A program made the position numbers and the translations under genes. Positions 27,007 to 37,047 of a DNA stretch of 64,000 bases are shown one piece after another (position 1 is the first letter of the stretch; the number at the start of each line of letters is the position of its first letter). Under the pieces are notes generated by a model. That model saw only the letters and a program-made list of their open reading frames with translations, did not search any database and had not been told where the DNA came from. This stretch comes from Burkholderia sp. GAS332 (GTDB lineage: Bacteria; Pseudomonadota; Gammaproteobacteria; Burkholderiales; Burkholderiaceae). Location: assembly GCA_900142905.1 (NCBI GenBank), contig FSRV01000001.1:3658001-3722000 (forward strand), read 5' to 3'.

Positions 27007-30000
27007 TCATGCTGCTTGCGCCTCTGTATCGACGGGCGACGCCATGCCGTTCTCCGGTTGGTCCGGCAACGAGACGCTCAGCAATTCAGCGCGCCGTTTC
27101 GCGTATGCCTCCATCGCCACGGCTTTAACAGGACCAAAGCCGCGGATCTGCTGCGGCAAATCGGCCATTTCGACAGCCCACGCGTGATTGGCCTTTGTCA
27201 GTTGCGCACAGAGCATCTCGACATCGGCGAAATACGTGTCAATCAGCCGCCGCTCGGCGCGCCGTTCGTGGCTATAGCCGAATACGTCAGCCGGCGTGCC
27301 GCGCAAACGGCGCAAGCTGGCCAACACGGTCATCGCTGTCAGAATCCATGGGCCAAACTTGCGCTTTTTCGGGCGACCGGTGCGCGGATCGATGCGTGAG
27401 AACAGCGGCGGTGAGAGCCACAACGAGATCTTTTTCGTCTCGGCGAACTGGCTCGAGACCGAGGCCTTGAATTCAGCGCTGGCGTAAAGGCGCGCGACTT
27501 CGTATTCGTCCTTGTAGGCCATCAGCCGGTAGGCGCTGTTCGTCACAGCGGTAGCGAACAGTTCGCTGCCCGGTTGCTGATCGCGTTCCGCACGGCGTGC
27601 GCGTTCGACCAGATCACGGTAGCGCTGCGCATAGGCCGCATTCTGGTAATCGGACAGGTCCCGGGCACGATGCTCGACCAACTCATCGAGCGTGGTGAAC
27701 GCCGGCGCCCCGTGGGCAACAGGCTCGTCGATCGCCTGCAATGCGGCGGGATTCGCTGCCGCAATCCTGCCCCAGTCGAATGCGCGCCTGTTGAGTTCCA
27801 CCGCCGCGCCGTTGAGCTCGATGACCCGCCCGATCGCGTCCCGTGACAACGGCACAAGGCCAAGCTGCCAGGCGTAGCCAAGCATCAATGTGTGCGTCGG
27901 CAACGTATCGCCGAACAGGCGTTGCGCAAGCGCGCTCGCATCGAACGCATGAAACGCGGACGCGCGGCAGTGTTGCCGCACACGGTCCTGCATCAACCCG
28001 GCGGGCAGGCGCGCGTCGCGGTCGCGCACGGCATCCGCGGTCGGGACTTCCGCGAGATTGAGGACCGCCGCGCTGCGCGCCGGCGACAGACGGGTGAGCG
28101 TGTCGGCCGCGGTGGATACCACAAGATCCGCACCCAGCAACAGGTCCACTGCACCGTCGCCGATGCGGGCTGCGTGCAACTGTGCCGCCGATCCCGCCAT
28201 GCGAATCTGGCTGACGACCGCGCCGTTCTTCTGGGCGAGGCCCGTGAAGTCGAGCACGCTTGCCGCATAACCGTCAGTGTGCGCGGCACCGCCGAGCAAT
28301 GCGCCCATCGTCAACACGCCCGTGCCGCCGATGCCGGTCACGTACACATTGAAAGGCTGTTTCAGCTCGGGCAACACGGGCTCCTGCAAGCGCGACACCA
28401 AATCCCGTTCCAGCACCTTAAGACGCTCGCGGTCGGGCTGACGCATGCGTACGCCCTCCAGTTCGACAAAGCTCGGGCAGAACCCCTTCACACACGAGAA
28501 GTCCTTGTTGCAAGCACTCTGATTGATCGTCCGCTTACGTCCGAGCGCCGTTTCCAACGGCTCTACCGCGATGCAATTCGATTGCACAGAGCAGTCGCCG
28601 CAGCCTTCGCAGACACGATGGTTGATGAAGAGCCGCCGGTCGGGATCGGGAAACTCACCGCGCTTGCGGCGGCGCCGTTTCTCAGCCGCGCAGGTCTGTT
28701 CGTAGACGATCGCGGTCACGCCCGGCACGTCCCGCAGTTCGCGCTGCACGGCGTCGAGTTCGTCGCGGTGCTGGACGGCCACGCCCTGCGCCAGACCCGG
28801 GTCGCGTTGCCAACGCGCCGGATCGTCCGACACCAGCACGATGCGGGTCACGCCCTCGTCATGCAATTGCCGGGTGATGCGCGCCGGATCGATGACGCCC
28901 TCGGCCGGCTGGCCGCCGGTCATGGCGACGGCATCGTTGTAGAGAATCTTGTAGGTGATGTTGGTCTTCGCCGCCACGGCGGCACGAATCGCCAGCAAGC
29001 CGGAGTGCTGATAGGTGCCGTCGCCCAGATTCTGGAACACATGCGCGGTCGCGGAGAACGGCGCGGCACCGATCCATTGCGCGCCCTCGCCGCCCATCTG
29101 GCTGAACGTGCGGGTCTTCAGTTCAGGTTGCGACAACGCCATGACGTGGCAGCCTATGCCACCTCCGCTAATCGATCCATCGGGCGTACGGGTCGACGTA
29201 TTGTGCGGGCAGCCAGAGCAGAAATACGGCCGCCGGATCGGAATGACGGCCGTGGATCGCGGCCGGGGCTCGACGTCCAGCATGGCGAGCCGCTCAAGCA
29301 ATTGCGGTGCCTCGATCCCGGTCGCCAGCACGCGCGCCACGACCGCTTTCGCGACTAGCCGCGCGCTGAATTCCGACACTTCGGGCAAGAGCGGTGCACC
29401 GCGCTCATCGGTCTTGCCGGTCACGCGCGGACGCTCTGCCGCGCGCTGATGAAACAACGTGTCCTTGAGCTGGATCTCGACAGTCGAACGCTTTTCCTCG
29501 ATCACGAAGACTTCCTCGTGACCTGCTGCAAAATCCCGCGCGCCGTCGGTTTCGAGCGGCCAGCTCATGGCGACCTTGTACACCGAGATGCCGAGCTGGC
29601 GTAGATCGTCCGCTGCGAGGCCGAGGTCGCTCAATGCCTGCATCAGGTCCTGATGCGCCTTGCCGACGGTCACGATACCGAGCCGCCGCCGCGGTGCCGC
29701 CACGATGAGCCGATCGAGCCGGTTGGCCTTCGCCCATGCGCGCGCCGCGGGCAGGCGCTCTTCAATCAGCCGGCGTTCAAGTTCGCCGCGCTGGCCTGGC
29801 CACGCGATGCGCGGGTCCCAGTTCAGGCCGTGTGGTGGTATCGCGAAGTCCAAGGGGGTCTGGAACGACGGCAGCGACCCAAGCTCGATCGTTGCCGCCG
29901 TTTCGATCACTTCGGCAATCGTCTTGAGCGCCACCCACAGTCCACTGAAGCGCGACAGCTCGATGCCGGCGAGCCCGAAATCGATGACTTCCTGGACATT

Positions 30001-30528
30001 GGCCGGTTGCAGAACGGGAATCGATGCCGACTGGAATATGCCGTCCGTCTGATGCGGATACATCGACGACTGCGCCGCGTGATCGTCACCCGAAACGGCG
30101 AGCACGCCGCCAAGCCGCGACGTGCCGAGAACGTTCGCACTTCGAAGGACATCCCCGGTCCGATCGACACCGGGCCCTTTCCCGTACCAGATGCCGAATA
30201 CGCCATCGACCCGTGTGTCGCCAAAGGCGCGATGCATTTGCGCGCCCCATAGTGCGGTCGCGGCCAGGTCTTCGTTGAGCCCCGGCTGGAACACGATGTC
30301 ATGGGCAGTAAGCTGCTTCGACGCTTTCCAGAGCTGCTGGTCATAGGCGCCCAGCGGCGAACCGCGGTAGCCCGAGATCAACCCGGCGGTATTGAGCCCG
30401 CGCGAGCGGTCCAGTTCGCGCTGCAACATCGGCAGGCGCACCAGCGCCTGAATGCCGCTCAGAAAAATGCGCTGCTCCCTGGGCCTGGCCTCTACCTCGG
30501 GGGTGAACAAACGTTGGGTGGCATCCAC
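27007..30528 (-). CDS. Indolepyruvate:ferredoxin oxidoreductase family protein (fused)
   Basis: A 1173-residue fusion of the IorA and IorB functions that oxidatively decarboxylates aryl-pyruvates to aryl-acetyl-CoA, passing electrons to ferredoxin. The order is an N-terminal pyrimidine-binding domain (residues about 20-260), a TPP-binding domain around 430-580 (GDGTYQHSGLLAIRAAV, KILYNDAVAMTGGQP), a cysteine-rich segment (CEGCGDCSVQSNC and SACNKDFSCVKGFC) for Fe-S clusters, and the gamma-type domain from about 725 (GIGGTGVLTMG). It starts at a GTG with GGAG 8 nt upstream. The divergent Lrp/AsnC gene fits amino-acid-derived control of aromatic amino acid breakdown. Confidence 0.92.
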   Translation of the reverse strand: MDATQRLFTPEVEARPREQRIFLSGIQALVRLPMLQRELDRSRGLNTAGLISGYRGSPLGAYDQQLWKASKQLTAHDIVFQPGLNEDLAATALWGAQMHRAFGDTRVDGVFGIWYGKGPGVDRTGDVLRSANVLGTSRLGGVLAVSGDDHAAQSSMYPHQTDGIFQSASIPVLQPANVQEVIDFGLAGIELSRFSGLWVALKTIAEVIETAATIELGSLPSFQTPLDFAIPPHGLNWDPRIAWPGQRGELERRLIEERLPAARAWAKANRLDRLIVAAPRRRLGIVTVGKAHQDLMQALSDLGLAADDLRQLGISVYKVAMSWPLETDGARDFAAGHEEVFVIEEKRSTVEIQLKDTLFHQRAAERPRVTGKTDERGAPLLPEVSEFSARLVAKAVVARVLATGIEAPQLLERLAMLDVEPRPRSTAVIPIRRPYFCSGCPHNTSTRTPDGSISGGGIGCHVMALSQPELKTRTFSQMGGEGAQWIGAAPFSATAHVFQNLGDGTYQHSGLLAIRAAVAAKTNITYKILYNDAVAMTGGQPAEGVIDPARITRQLHDEGVTRIVLVSDDPARWQRDPGLAQGVAVQHRDELDAVQRELRDVPGVTAIVYEQTCAAEKRRRRKRGEFPDPDRRLFINHRVCEGCGDCSVQSNCIAVEPLETALGRKRTINQSACNKDFSCVKGFCPSFVELEGVRMRQPDRERLKVLERDLVSRLQEPVLPELKQPFNVYVTGIGGTGVLTMGALLGGAAHTDGYAASVLDFTGLAQKNGAVVSQIRMAGSAAQLHAARIGDGAVDLLLGADLVVSTAADTLTRLSPARSAAVLNLAEVPTADAVRDRDARLPAGLMQDRVRQHCRASAFHAFDASALAQRLFGDTLPTHTLMLGYAWQLGLVPLSRDAIGRVIELNGAAVELNRRAFDWGRIAAANPAALQAIDEPVAHGAPAFTTLDELVEHRARDLSDYQNAAYAQRYRDLVERARRAERDQQPGSELFATAVTNSAYRLMAYKDEYEVARLYASAEFKASVSSQFAETKKISLWLSPPLFSRIDPRTGRPKKRKFGPWILTAMTVLASLRRLRGTPADVFGYSHERRAERRLIDTYFADVEMLCAQLTKANHAWAVEMADLPQQIRGFGPVKAVAMEAYAKRRAELLSVSLPDQPENGMASPVDTEAQAA

Positions 30529-30661
30529 ACGGGTCTCCAGTCTGCTTTTTTTTCGAGTAATTAGTATCGGTTGTACCCGGTAGCAACTGATGCCAAAATG
30601 AAATACAAAATGCTGGTCGTTTAGTTCATTTTCACTTCAATTCCTTGAATGAGTAGCGCAT
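30529..30661. promoter_or_regulatory. Divergent promoter region, Lrp-type control likely
   Basis: A 133-bp AT-rich stretch between the oxidoreductase and Lrp genes with A/T-tract segments around 30588-30645 such as AAAATGAAATACAAAATG, the kind of sequence Lrp-family octamers bind. The exact operator is not assignable by eye. Confidence 0.4.
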
Positions 30662-31132
30662 ATGGAATCAACAGACCATCTCGACCGTGTGGACATCAAA
30701 ATTCTCCGGGAACTGGCTGCCGACGGACGCCTGAGCTGGCGCGAACTCGCAGAGCGCATCGGGCTATCGCTCACGCCAACCCTGCGGCGTGTGCATCAGC
30801 TTGAAGAACGCGGCTATATCCGCGGCTACGTGGCGCAACTGGATGAAGGCCGATTGGCCGGGTCGATGAACGTCTTTGTGTCAGTCACGCTCGAGAGACA
30901 GTCGGAGGCGGCGATCGCCCGCTTCGAGACGGAAATCGCGCTCGCCCCCGAGGTCATGAGTTGCTTCCTGATGACGGGCGACGCCGACTACAACCTGCGG
31001 GTCGTGGTCCGGGATCTCGATGCATATCACCTTTTTTTGACCCGCACGCTGACGCGCATTCCGGGTGTCGAACACATCAAATCGAGCTTTGCCTTGAAAA
31101 CCGTCTTGATGCGTTCGGCCCCTCCCCTTTAG
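30662..31132 (+). CDS. Lrp/AsnC family transcriptional regulator
   Basis: A 156-residue Lrp/AsnC protein. The N-terminal HTH is LDRVDIKILRELAADGRLSWRELAERIGLSLTPTLRRVHQLEERGYIRGY and the C-terminal RAM domain spans about 75-150. Family members respond to amino acids or related acids as octamers. Divergent orientation to the indolepyruvate oxidoreductase makes an amino acid such as phenylalanine or tryptophan the likely signal, by inference. Confidence 0.93.
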   Translation: MESTDHLDRVDIKILRELAADGRLSWRELAERIGLSLTPTLRRVHQLEERGYIRGYVAQLDEGRLAGSMNVFVSVTLERQSEAAIARFETEIALAPEVMSCFLMTGDADYNLRVVVRDLDAYHLFLTRTLTRIPGVEHIKSSFALKTVLMRSAPPL

Positions 31133-31348
31133 CCGGACGTTGCCGAAGGACATACCTGCTGTACTGCAAATCCATTGCCTCGAAAATCATATGCACATAG
31201 CGCTTCGATACCCCGAGCGCGTTCGCGCAAGCGGACCGACTGATGAGGATCGAAATTGTGGCCCCAAAAACGAACCCTCCCTTGGGTCTACAGATGATCT
31301 CGAGATTTCCCTACGATGGAACTTGCTCTCACTATTGCCGGAACAGGT

Positions 31349-32029
31349 ATGAACACATTCGACAAAAAGGCTGCCCCGTCTCCTCGCACTCAAGTCCGCC
31401 GGGTAGCCCAGCGCGGACAGTATGATCAAGCCATCCTTTACGCCATCCTGGATGAAGCGTACGTCTGTCATATCGCGTTCGCCGACGATGACGGTGTGCA
31501 CTGCCTTCCTACCGCCTGCTGGCGGGAAGGCGATCATCTCTACGTCCACGGATCCAACGGCAGTCGCATGCTTAAGTTGGCGGCTAGTGGCGCGCAAGTT
31601 TGCGTGACGGTCACGCACCTCGATGGACTTGTACTGGCTCGCTCGGCGTTCAACCATTCGATGAACTATCGTTCTGCCGTGGTCTATGGCGCCTTCGAGT
31701 TAGTGTCCGGGGAAGGCAAGGCGGCAGCGCTGGAGACCTTCCTTGAAAGCATCACGCCCGGCCGCGCTCGGGAGGTGCGTGCGGGAAACGCGAAAGAACT
31801 TGCCGCAACAACGGTGCTGCGTATCTCTCTGACGGAAGCGGCCGCCAAGATCCGCACGGGTGGCCCGAAAGACGACGACGATGATCTCGGCTTACCGGTT
31901 TGGGCAGGCGTGTTACCCATGACATTAGCGCCGCTTGCGCCAATCGCGGAAGCGGAAACAACTGAGCCGCCTGAGTACGTTCGAAGCTGGCATGCCGCCA
32001 GTCCGAATTCAATAGAACAGCAAAGCTAG
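31349..32029 (+). CDS. Pyridoxamine 5'-phosphate oxidase-fold FMN-binding family protein
   Basis: A 226-residue protein of the pyridoxamine 5'-phosphate oxidase-like split-barrel family (the FMN-binding Pyridox_ox_2 type). Typical segments are AILDEAYVCHIAFADDDGVHCLPTACWREGDHLYVHGSNGSRMLK and VCVTVTHLDGLVLARSAFNHSMNYRSAVVYGAF. It probably binds FMN and may act as a small oxidoreductase or as a resistance-type flavoprotein. I use ATG 31349; an in-frame start 33 bp upstream is possible. The C-terminal 25 residues are not conserved. Confidence 0.75.
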   Translation: MNTFDKKAAPSPRTQVRRVAQRGQYDQAILYAILDEAYVCHIAFADDDGVHCLPTACWREGDHLYVHGSNGSRMLKLAASGAQVCVTVTHLDGLVLARSAFNHSMNYRSAVVYGAFELVSGEGKAAALETFLESITPGRAREVRAGNAKELAATTVLRISLTEAAAKIRTGGPKDDDDDLGLPVWAGVLPMTLAPLAPIAEAETTEPPEYVRSWHAASPNSIEQQS

Positions 32030-32511
32030 ATCACGATCAGGGGCACGACGACCGAGGTGATCTCCACATCCCCGTAACGATGGGGCCGTTTCCAGGCACC
32101 TGAAACGAGGAAATGGGCTCAAAGCCTAACGCCGCGTACTTTGGACTATTCAGCTCGTTGCTAGACTCCAGGTACGCCGGCATTTGAAGTGCGGCCTTCC
32201 ACGGCGCCTAGTCTATTGACGACACGCAGTCTAGGTTAGCCCTTTCCCTCTTTCCCAGATCCAATCCGCGCAATCTTATGGAGCCAATCAAGATAAGAAC
32301 CACGAGGCAAGATCGTTTTCTGACAATCGCGTTAGCTGTAAGTTGACCAGGCGAAACCCGTATCGCCCGAATTTTCGTACTGCAAATTTTAAAAAAACAG
32401 TTATTTCCGCTGCGAAAAGTGCACTAGGATTGCCCGGCAAACAATAAACCGGCCAGCGCGCGTATATAAATACGTCAATCGACGCGCGGCCCATCGACCA
32501 AAAAAACTGCC
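32030..32511. other. Intergenic region upstream of chemoreceptor gene, with weak sigma-28-like site
   Basis: No gene is supported. A sigma-28-like arrangement TAAAAAAA, 11-nt spacer, GCTGCGAA occurs at 32390-32416, with exact spacing but only partial -10 agreement (5 of 8). Nothing else is recognisable. Confidence 0.35.
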
Positions 32512-34119
32512 ATGGCTCAAATCAACGTCTCCGCGCGACTGGCGCTTGGCTTCGGCACCGTACTCGTCTTGCTCACGGCCATTTCCGCTGTGGGGATGAT
32601 CGGTGTGGCCAGTATCCGCGGCAAACTCGACGATATCGTCGAAGTCCACGATGCCGAGACGGCACTTGCCACGAACCTGCGGGGTGCCGTCAGTGGCATC
32701 GCCATTGCGATCCGCAACATGGCCTTGTTGACTGACGATAAAGAAGTCGCGAGCGAGCAGGCGTCCATTGCGGCGCAAGAAGCGGTTTATACAAAGAACT
32801 ATCAAGCGCTTGGGCGCCTGTTCAACGCGTCTTCGCTGACGACTGACGACGAGCGCCGGCTATTCGCCAAGCTAAGGCAAGAAGAAGCCGCCACCTTACC
32901 GCTCGTCGAAAAGGAAGCGCGGAGTTGGGCGCTGTCGACTGATCAGGACGCGGCAGTAAAGGTCCTCGTGAGCGAAGTGCGCCCGAAACAGGCCGTCTGG
33001 CTTTCCACCCTCGACGAGTTGCTTACGCTGGAACAAGCCCGCAGTCGGGCCGCCGCTGACGGCGCCACGTCCACCTACGCGACCTTGCAGATGATCACCG
33101 CCATCTCGGTGGCAACCGCGCTGCTGATCGGCTTGACTGCGGCGTTTCTGATTACGCGCGGCATACTCAGGCAGCTCGGCGCGGAACCCGCCGAGGCACA
33201 GCGCATGGCACGGGAGATCGCCGCCGGCAATCTTGCGGTGACAGTGAAACTGAACAAAGGCGACGCGCATAGCCTGATGGCCTCGCTCGAAACAATGCGC
33301 GTGCAACTGACATCCATCGTTACGCAGATCAAGACTTCAGCAGAGTCGATCGCAGTACGTGCTGTCGAGACGGCCGAAGGCAACGCCGATCTTTCGCAAC
33401 GTACCGAGCAGCAAGCCGCCTCGCTGCAGCAGACGGCTGCCAGCATGGCGGAATTGACCTCCACTGTCAGGCAGAACAGCGAGGACGCCATGCAAGCTAG
33501 CGCGATCGCAAACATGGCTTCCGACACCGCCGTCCAGGGTGGCCAAGTCGTCGAGCGCGTCGTCACGACCATGCAGGACATCTCCACGAGTTCGTCGAAA
33601 GTCGGGCAGATCATCAGTGTGATTGAAGGCATCGCGTTCCAGACGAACATCCTTGCGCTGAACGCCGCCGTCGAAGCGGCCCGCGCCGGCACCCAGGGAC
33701 GCGGATTTGCGGTAGTTGCGAGCGAGGTGCGCACGCTGGCGCAGCGTAGCGCGGGAGCGGCCAAGGAAATCAAGGCGTTGATCGAGCAGTCGGCCGGGCA
33801 CGTCGTAGCCGGCGCCCAGCTCGTTGCCGAGGCAGGCGCGACGATTGACCAGGTCATGCGATCAGTGCACACGCTCACCGGCATCATGGGCAAGATTGCG
33901 CAGGCATCGACCACGCAAACGTCGGGCATCGAGCAGGTCAACCACGCCGTCGCCGAAATGGATAAGGTCACTCAGCAGAATGCGGCGCTCGTCGAACAGG
34001 TCTCCACCGCTGCGCGATCCATGGCCAGCGGAGCAAGCGGCCTGCGCGATTCAGTGGCGGTCTTCAGAATCGGCGATATGCAGGAAACGGACCTCGCCAT
34101 GCATGGCGAGGTTCTCTAA
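32512..34119 (+). CDS. Methyl-accepting chemotaxis protein
   Basis: A 535-residue chemoreceptor. TM1 is about residues 10-31, the periplasmic part (32-190) has the helical 4HB-MCP pattern, TM2 about 192-214, then HAMP (to about 267) and the signalling domain. The signalling hairpin tip contains [22 protein letters not shown], with [13 protein letters not shown] following; Thr replaces the common Glu. No C-terminal CheR-tethering pentapeptide is seen. The ligand is unknown. A truncated copy of its C-terminal 90 residues lies at 35553-35815. Confidence 0.93.
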   Translation: MAQINVSARLALGFGTVLVLLTAISAVGMIGVASIRGKLDDIVEVHDAETALATNLRGAVSGIAIAIRNMALLTDDKEVASEQASIAAQEAVYTKNYQALGRLFNASSLTTDDERRLFAKLRQEEAATLPLVEKEARSWALSTDQDAAVKVLVSEVRPKQAVWLSTLDELLTLEQARSRAAADGATSTYATLQMITAISVATALLIGLTAAFLITRGILRQLGAEPAEAQRMAREIAAGNLAVTVKLNKGDAHSLMASLETMRVQLTSIVTQIKTSAESIAVRAVETAEGNADLSQRTEQQAASLQQTAASMAELTSTVRQNSEDAMQASAIANMASDTAVQGGQVVERVVTTMQDISTSSSKVGQIISVIEGIAFQTNILALNAAVEAARAGTQGRGFAVVASEVRTLAQRSAGAAKEIKALIEQSAGHVVAGAQLVAEAGATIDQVMRSVHTLTGIMGKIAQASTTQTSGIEQVNHAVAEMDKVTQQNAALVEQVSTAARSMASGASGLRDSVAVFRIGDMQETDLAMHGEVL

Positions 34120-34364
34120 CGCGCGAAAGGACAGAATCGCAGGCACATTGATTTGTGCAAGTGGGCGCTTGTCGCGCCATGGGAATGCATCACCGGTCAG
34201 CCGGGCGAGCATGTTCTGATGTCGACCGATCTGGACGATGGGCATCGGCAGTCGAAAGAATTGGCGTAGGAGTAGAAACCTCGACCGGCGCCGCTGCTTA
34301 TGTGCGGGCCACTCATGTGCAGGCCGTTTCCATGGCCTGCCCGTGAATGTCTCCGCTCGACTCG

Positions 34365-34637
34365 CTACTGAGCTGCTGTGAGCTTGAGCCCCGGCCGCGG
34401 CATCTGTGAGGATTCCTGTTGACCCTTGCGCTGGTCCGCCACCTGCTCGATACCGCTTTTTATGACCTCTTCGCAAAAGGCCAGACGAGCACGGTAGTAA
34501 TCCGCGTGCAACTGCGCATCAAGGATGCGCTGCTCCGCTTGGAAAAGCTCCAGACGCAGTTCTCGCAACGCTCTTTCCGCTTGTTTCTCCGGCGTGAGCG
34601 CATTGTGCAAAGCCCAGTTTGCAATCCATCTCAGCAT
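34365..34637 (-). CDS. Small hypothetical protein with coiled-coil potential
   Basis: A 90-residue protein with a strong AGGAGG 7-8 nt before its ATG, supporting real translation. Residues about 17-60 form a charged amphipathic helix (KQAERALRELRLELFQAEQRILDAQLHADYYRARLAFCEEVI) that could form a coiled coil. There is no signal peptide or membrane segment and I do not recognise the family. It is convergent with the chemoreceptor gene. Confidence 0.55.
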   Translation of the reverse strand: MLRWIANWALHNALTPEKQAERALRELRLELFQAEQRILDAQLHADYYRARLAFCEEVIKSGIEQVADQRKGQQESSQMPRPGLKLTAAQ

Positions 34638-35166
34638 GGCGCAGTCCTCCTGTCGTTGGATGCTCTTCCTCTGCTACGACTAAGGCTATCAAAATCTGGC
34701 GAAGGCGTGTGTTAAATAATATTTTGTCGCCGCCTGTTGCGAAAACAGCACACGGCTGATCGCCAACGGATCACAAATCTATGTTGAGCAGTTCCCGCCG
34801 ATCACGTCGCAAATCCAACTTGTGCTTTTCCTGACCGTCTGTCGTCGCCCCACTACGCCGCCTGTAGACCACGATCGACGTGCCGGAGTTTGCGTTACGC
34901 AGACAGCTAGAAAAATGGCAGATAGCCGTGTGGCTTACAGTCTTTTGACATGAGCTTCGATTCTCATTTCCCGAGCCGCTCCGTCGCCACAGACGCATTT
35001 CCGTTATGCAATCCTGGCCCACCATAAAGCTTGTCGGGTCATCGATGAAGGATGTTCTCGTGCCATGGCTGTATGCCTCGACATGATCGATGCCCATCCC
35101 CGCTGAACCGCGGTGCGCAAACGAGCGCTCGTCCAGTGATCAGCCTCTATACCGTGCACACGCGAT
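34638..35166. other. Intergenic region, no gene supported
   Basis: A 529-bp stretch of mixed composition. Open frames of about 70-110 codons exist on the minus strand but lack ribosome-binding sites and normal codon use. I see no repeat or RNA gene. Confidence 0.4.
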
Positions 35167-35388
35167 CTAGTGCGGCAGATGATCAAGCGCGGACGCCAGG
35201 CTGTAGCTGCTGCCAATAACCTCCTGGTCGCCGGCCGCCTGAGAGTACGGCGCGATCCAACTGGCCTCGGTAACCGAAAGCAAGTCCGTCGCCTCAGAAA
35301 AGACTGCGCCACCCGAAACAAGACAGAAGGTCGCCGCGATGGCCAGCAACGAACCCATGACTGCCAGACGAATTGATTTGCGTTGCAT
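35167..35388 (-). CDS. Small exported hypothetical protein
   Basis: A 73-residue protein with basic N-terminus (MQRKSIRLAVMGSLL) followed by a hydrophobic core and a plausible signal-peptidase site near residue 25-30; the mature part would be about 45 residues. TGAGGA lies about 9 nt upstream of the ATG. No family is recognised. It sits in a gene-poor stretch between the chemoreceptor and its duplicated fragment. Confidence 0.45.
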   Translation of the reverse strand: MQRKSIRLAVMGSLLAIAATFCLVSGGAVFSEATDLLSVTEASWIAPYSQAAGDQEVIGSSYSLASALDHLPH

Positions 35389-35552
35389 GTCGATGTCCTC
35401 ACCTGTTTGTCGAGTGCACGACGACGTCGTGTTGGCTCGGTGAAGACATTGTTGTGCTTCGGCATGGGAAGCTGAACCTTCTTTAGTATTTTGACGATAT
35501 GATTAAAAATTCTTAATGTTGACGGACACTCGCCACCTTGACTCGCGCGTCC

Positions 35553-35815
35553 GGACTATTGACCAAGTCATGCGATCACTGCACACGCTCACCGGCATCA
35601 TGGGCAAGATCGCGCATGCATCGACCACGCAAACATCGGGCATCGAGCAGGTCAACCACGCCGTCGCCGAAATGGACAAGGTCACCCAGCAGAATGCGTC
35701 ACTCGCCGAGCAGGTCTCCAGCGCAGTGCGATCCATGGCCAGCGGGGCAAGCGGCCTGCGCGATCCCGTGGCGGTCTTCAGAATCGGCGATGCACAGGAA
35801 GCGGATGCCGCGACG
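35553..35815 (+). pseudogene. Truncated chemoreceptor fragment (C-terminal signalling domain)
   Basis: The translation [46 protein letters not shown] and on to [20 protein letters not shown] repeats the last ~90 residues of the chemoreceptor at 32512-34119 with about 90% identity at the DNA level. Nothing upstream supplies TM segments, a HAMP domain or a signalling tip, so this is a remnant, not a functional receptor. An open frame runs 35516-35854 but its ends are unrelated to the family. Confidence 0.85.
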
Positions 35816-35910
35816 CACGGTGTAGCTGCCGTATCGAAGACGCATTGCCGGTGAGAATGAAGGTTGCGCCCCCTACAGCGAGACCAAGGAGGCGTCGTTC
35901 GATGAACGGG

Positions 35911-37029
35911 TCACCGATTCTGGCTATCAGGTTTCCATCCCACCTCACGAAGAGCCGACAGCAAGCGTTCAGAGCCGATCGCCACAGCGCGACTGCCACG
36001 CGCGCTCATATCCGTTGCGGCCAGCAGAGCATTGACGATGGCTTCTTCAACGGCCTCCGCGGCGGCCGAAAACAAAGCAGACATGTGATCGTTATTCACC
36101 ATCTCAACGGCAGTAGTGGGCCTTCCAACACGCCCATAATTAACCGCCGGCAGCCCCAAATTGCCCACTGAAAAAGCCACAAAAATATCGCCGCTAGAAT
36201 CTTCAGTGCCTCCGCCCATGCGAGCGATCCCAACACTCGCACGCTGCGCGAGGCGCGTGCATTGATGCGGCAACAAAGGCGCATCCGTCGCGAGCGTCAC
36301 GGCAATCGAGCCCATGCCCGCTTCCCCGGTGCGCCGTCCCTCGGTTTGCCGGAACGGCGAATGCACCTCCCCGAGCACCTCGCCCACCGGATATCCCGCC
36401 ACCCGCAGCGCGTCGCGCCGACCATAGTTCGCCTGCACCAGCGCCCCAACGGTCCAGCCGCCTTCGGCCGGTTTCAACACCCGCGACGCTGTACCGATAC
36501 CGCCTTTGAACTCATGGCAGATCATCCCCGTGCCGCCGCCAACGTTCCCCTCCTTCACAGCTCCCGTGCACGCCTCGGCTCGCGCCCGACGCACATGGTC
36601 CGCGGTGACATGCTGCCCCCAGATGTCATTGAGCAGCCCGTCGTAGGTTTCGAGCACGACCGGCATGCACCAGTACACCTCACCTTCAGCTTCGTCCCGC
36701 TCCGCCGCGACCAGCGCGTCGCGCACCACGCCAACGCTGTGCGTGTTCGTGTACGCGATCGGCGTCGTCAGTAAGCCCGCCTCGCGTATCCATTCGAGAC
36801 CCGTTGCGTCGCCGTTGCCGTTCAGAATGTGACAGCCCGCAAAGCAGGGTTCCCTACGCGCGCTGCCGGCGCGCGGTTCGATGATGGTCACGCCGGTGTG
36901 CACCGACGCATCGCCTGCGTCCACAGTCAACGTGTGATGCCCGACACGGACGCCGGCGACATCGGTAATCGCATTGAAACGCCCTGGCGTGCCGCGTCCG
37001 ATACGGATGCCGAGTTCCCTTGTTCGCAT
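35911..37029 (-). CDS. P1 family (DmpA-type) aminopeptidase
   Basis: A 372-residue N-terminal-nucleophile peptidase of family P1/S58 like DmpA. These proenzymes cleave themselves before a serine that becomes the nucleophile; the site here is Gly240-Ser241 in AGMGSIAVTLATDAPLLP. The conserved GNVGGGTGMICHEFKGGIGTASR block is at about 161-183. Known members release N-terminal D- or L-amino acids or beta-peptides. The gene follows the amino-acid permease with an 18-bp gap, so it probably acts on peptides or amides brought in by that permease. The LuxR-type regulator at 38573 is the likely controller. Confidence 0.88.
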   Translation of the reverse strand: MRTRELGIRIGRGTPGRFNAITDVAGVRVGHHTLTVDAGDASVHTGVTIIEPRAGSARREPCFAGCHILNGNGDATGLEWIREAGLLTTPIAYTNTHSVGVVRDALVAAERDEAEGEVYWCMPVVLETYDGLLNDIWGQHVTADHVRRARAEACTGAVKEGNVGGGTGMICHEFKGGIGTASRVLKPAEGGWTVGALVQANYGRRDALRVAGYPVGEVLGEVHSPFRQTEGRRTGEAGMGSIAVTLATDAPLLPHQCTRLAQRASVGIARMGGGTEDSSGDIFVAFSVGNLGLPAVNYGRVGRPTTAVEMVNNDHMSALFSAAAEAVEEAIVNALLAATDMSARGSRAVAIGSERLLSALREVGWKPDSQNR

Positions 37030-37047
37030 TGCCTGTTTTCCTTCGAT

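Noticed and set aside
34771-35097. 108-codon minus-strand frame between small genes
   Set aside because: No ribosome-binding site, atypical composition and conflict with another frame; no family resemblance.
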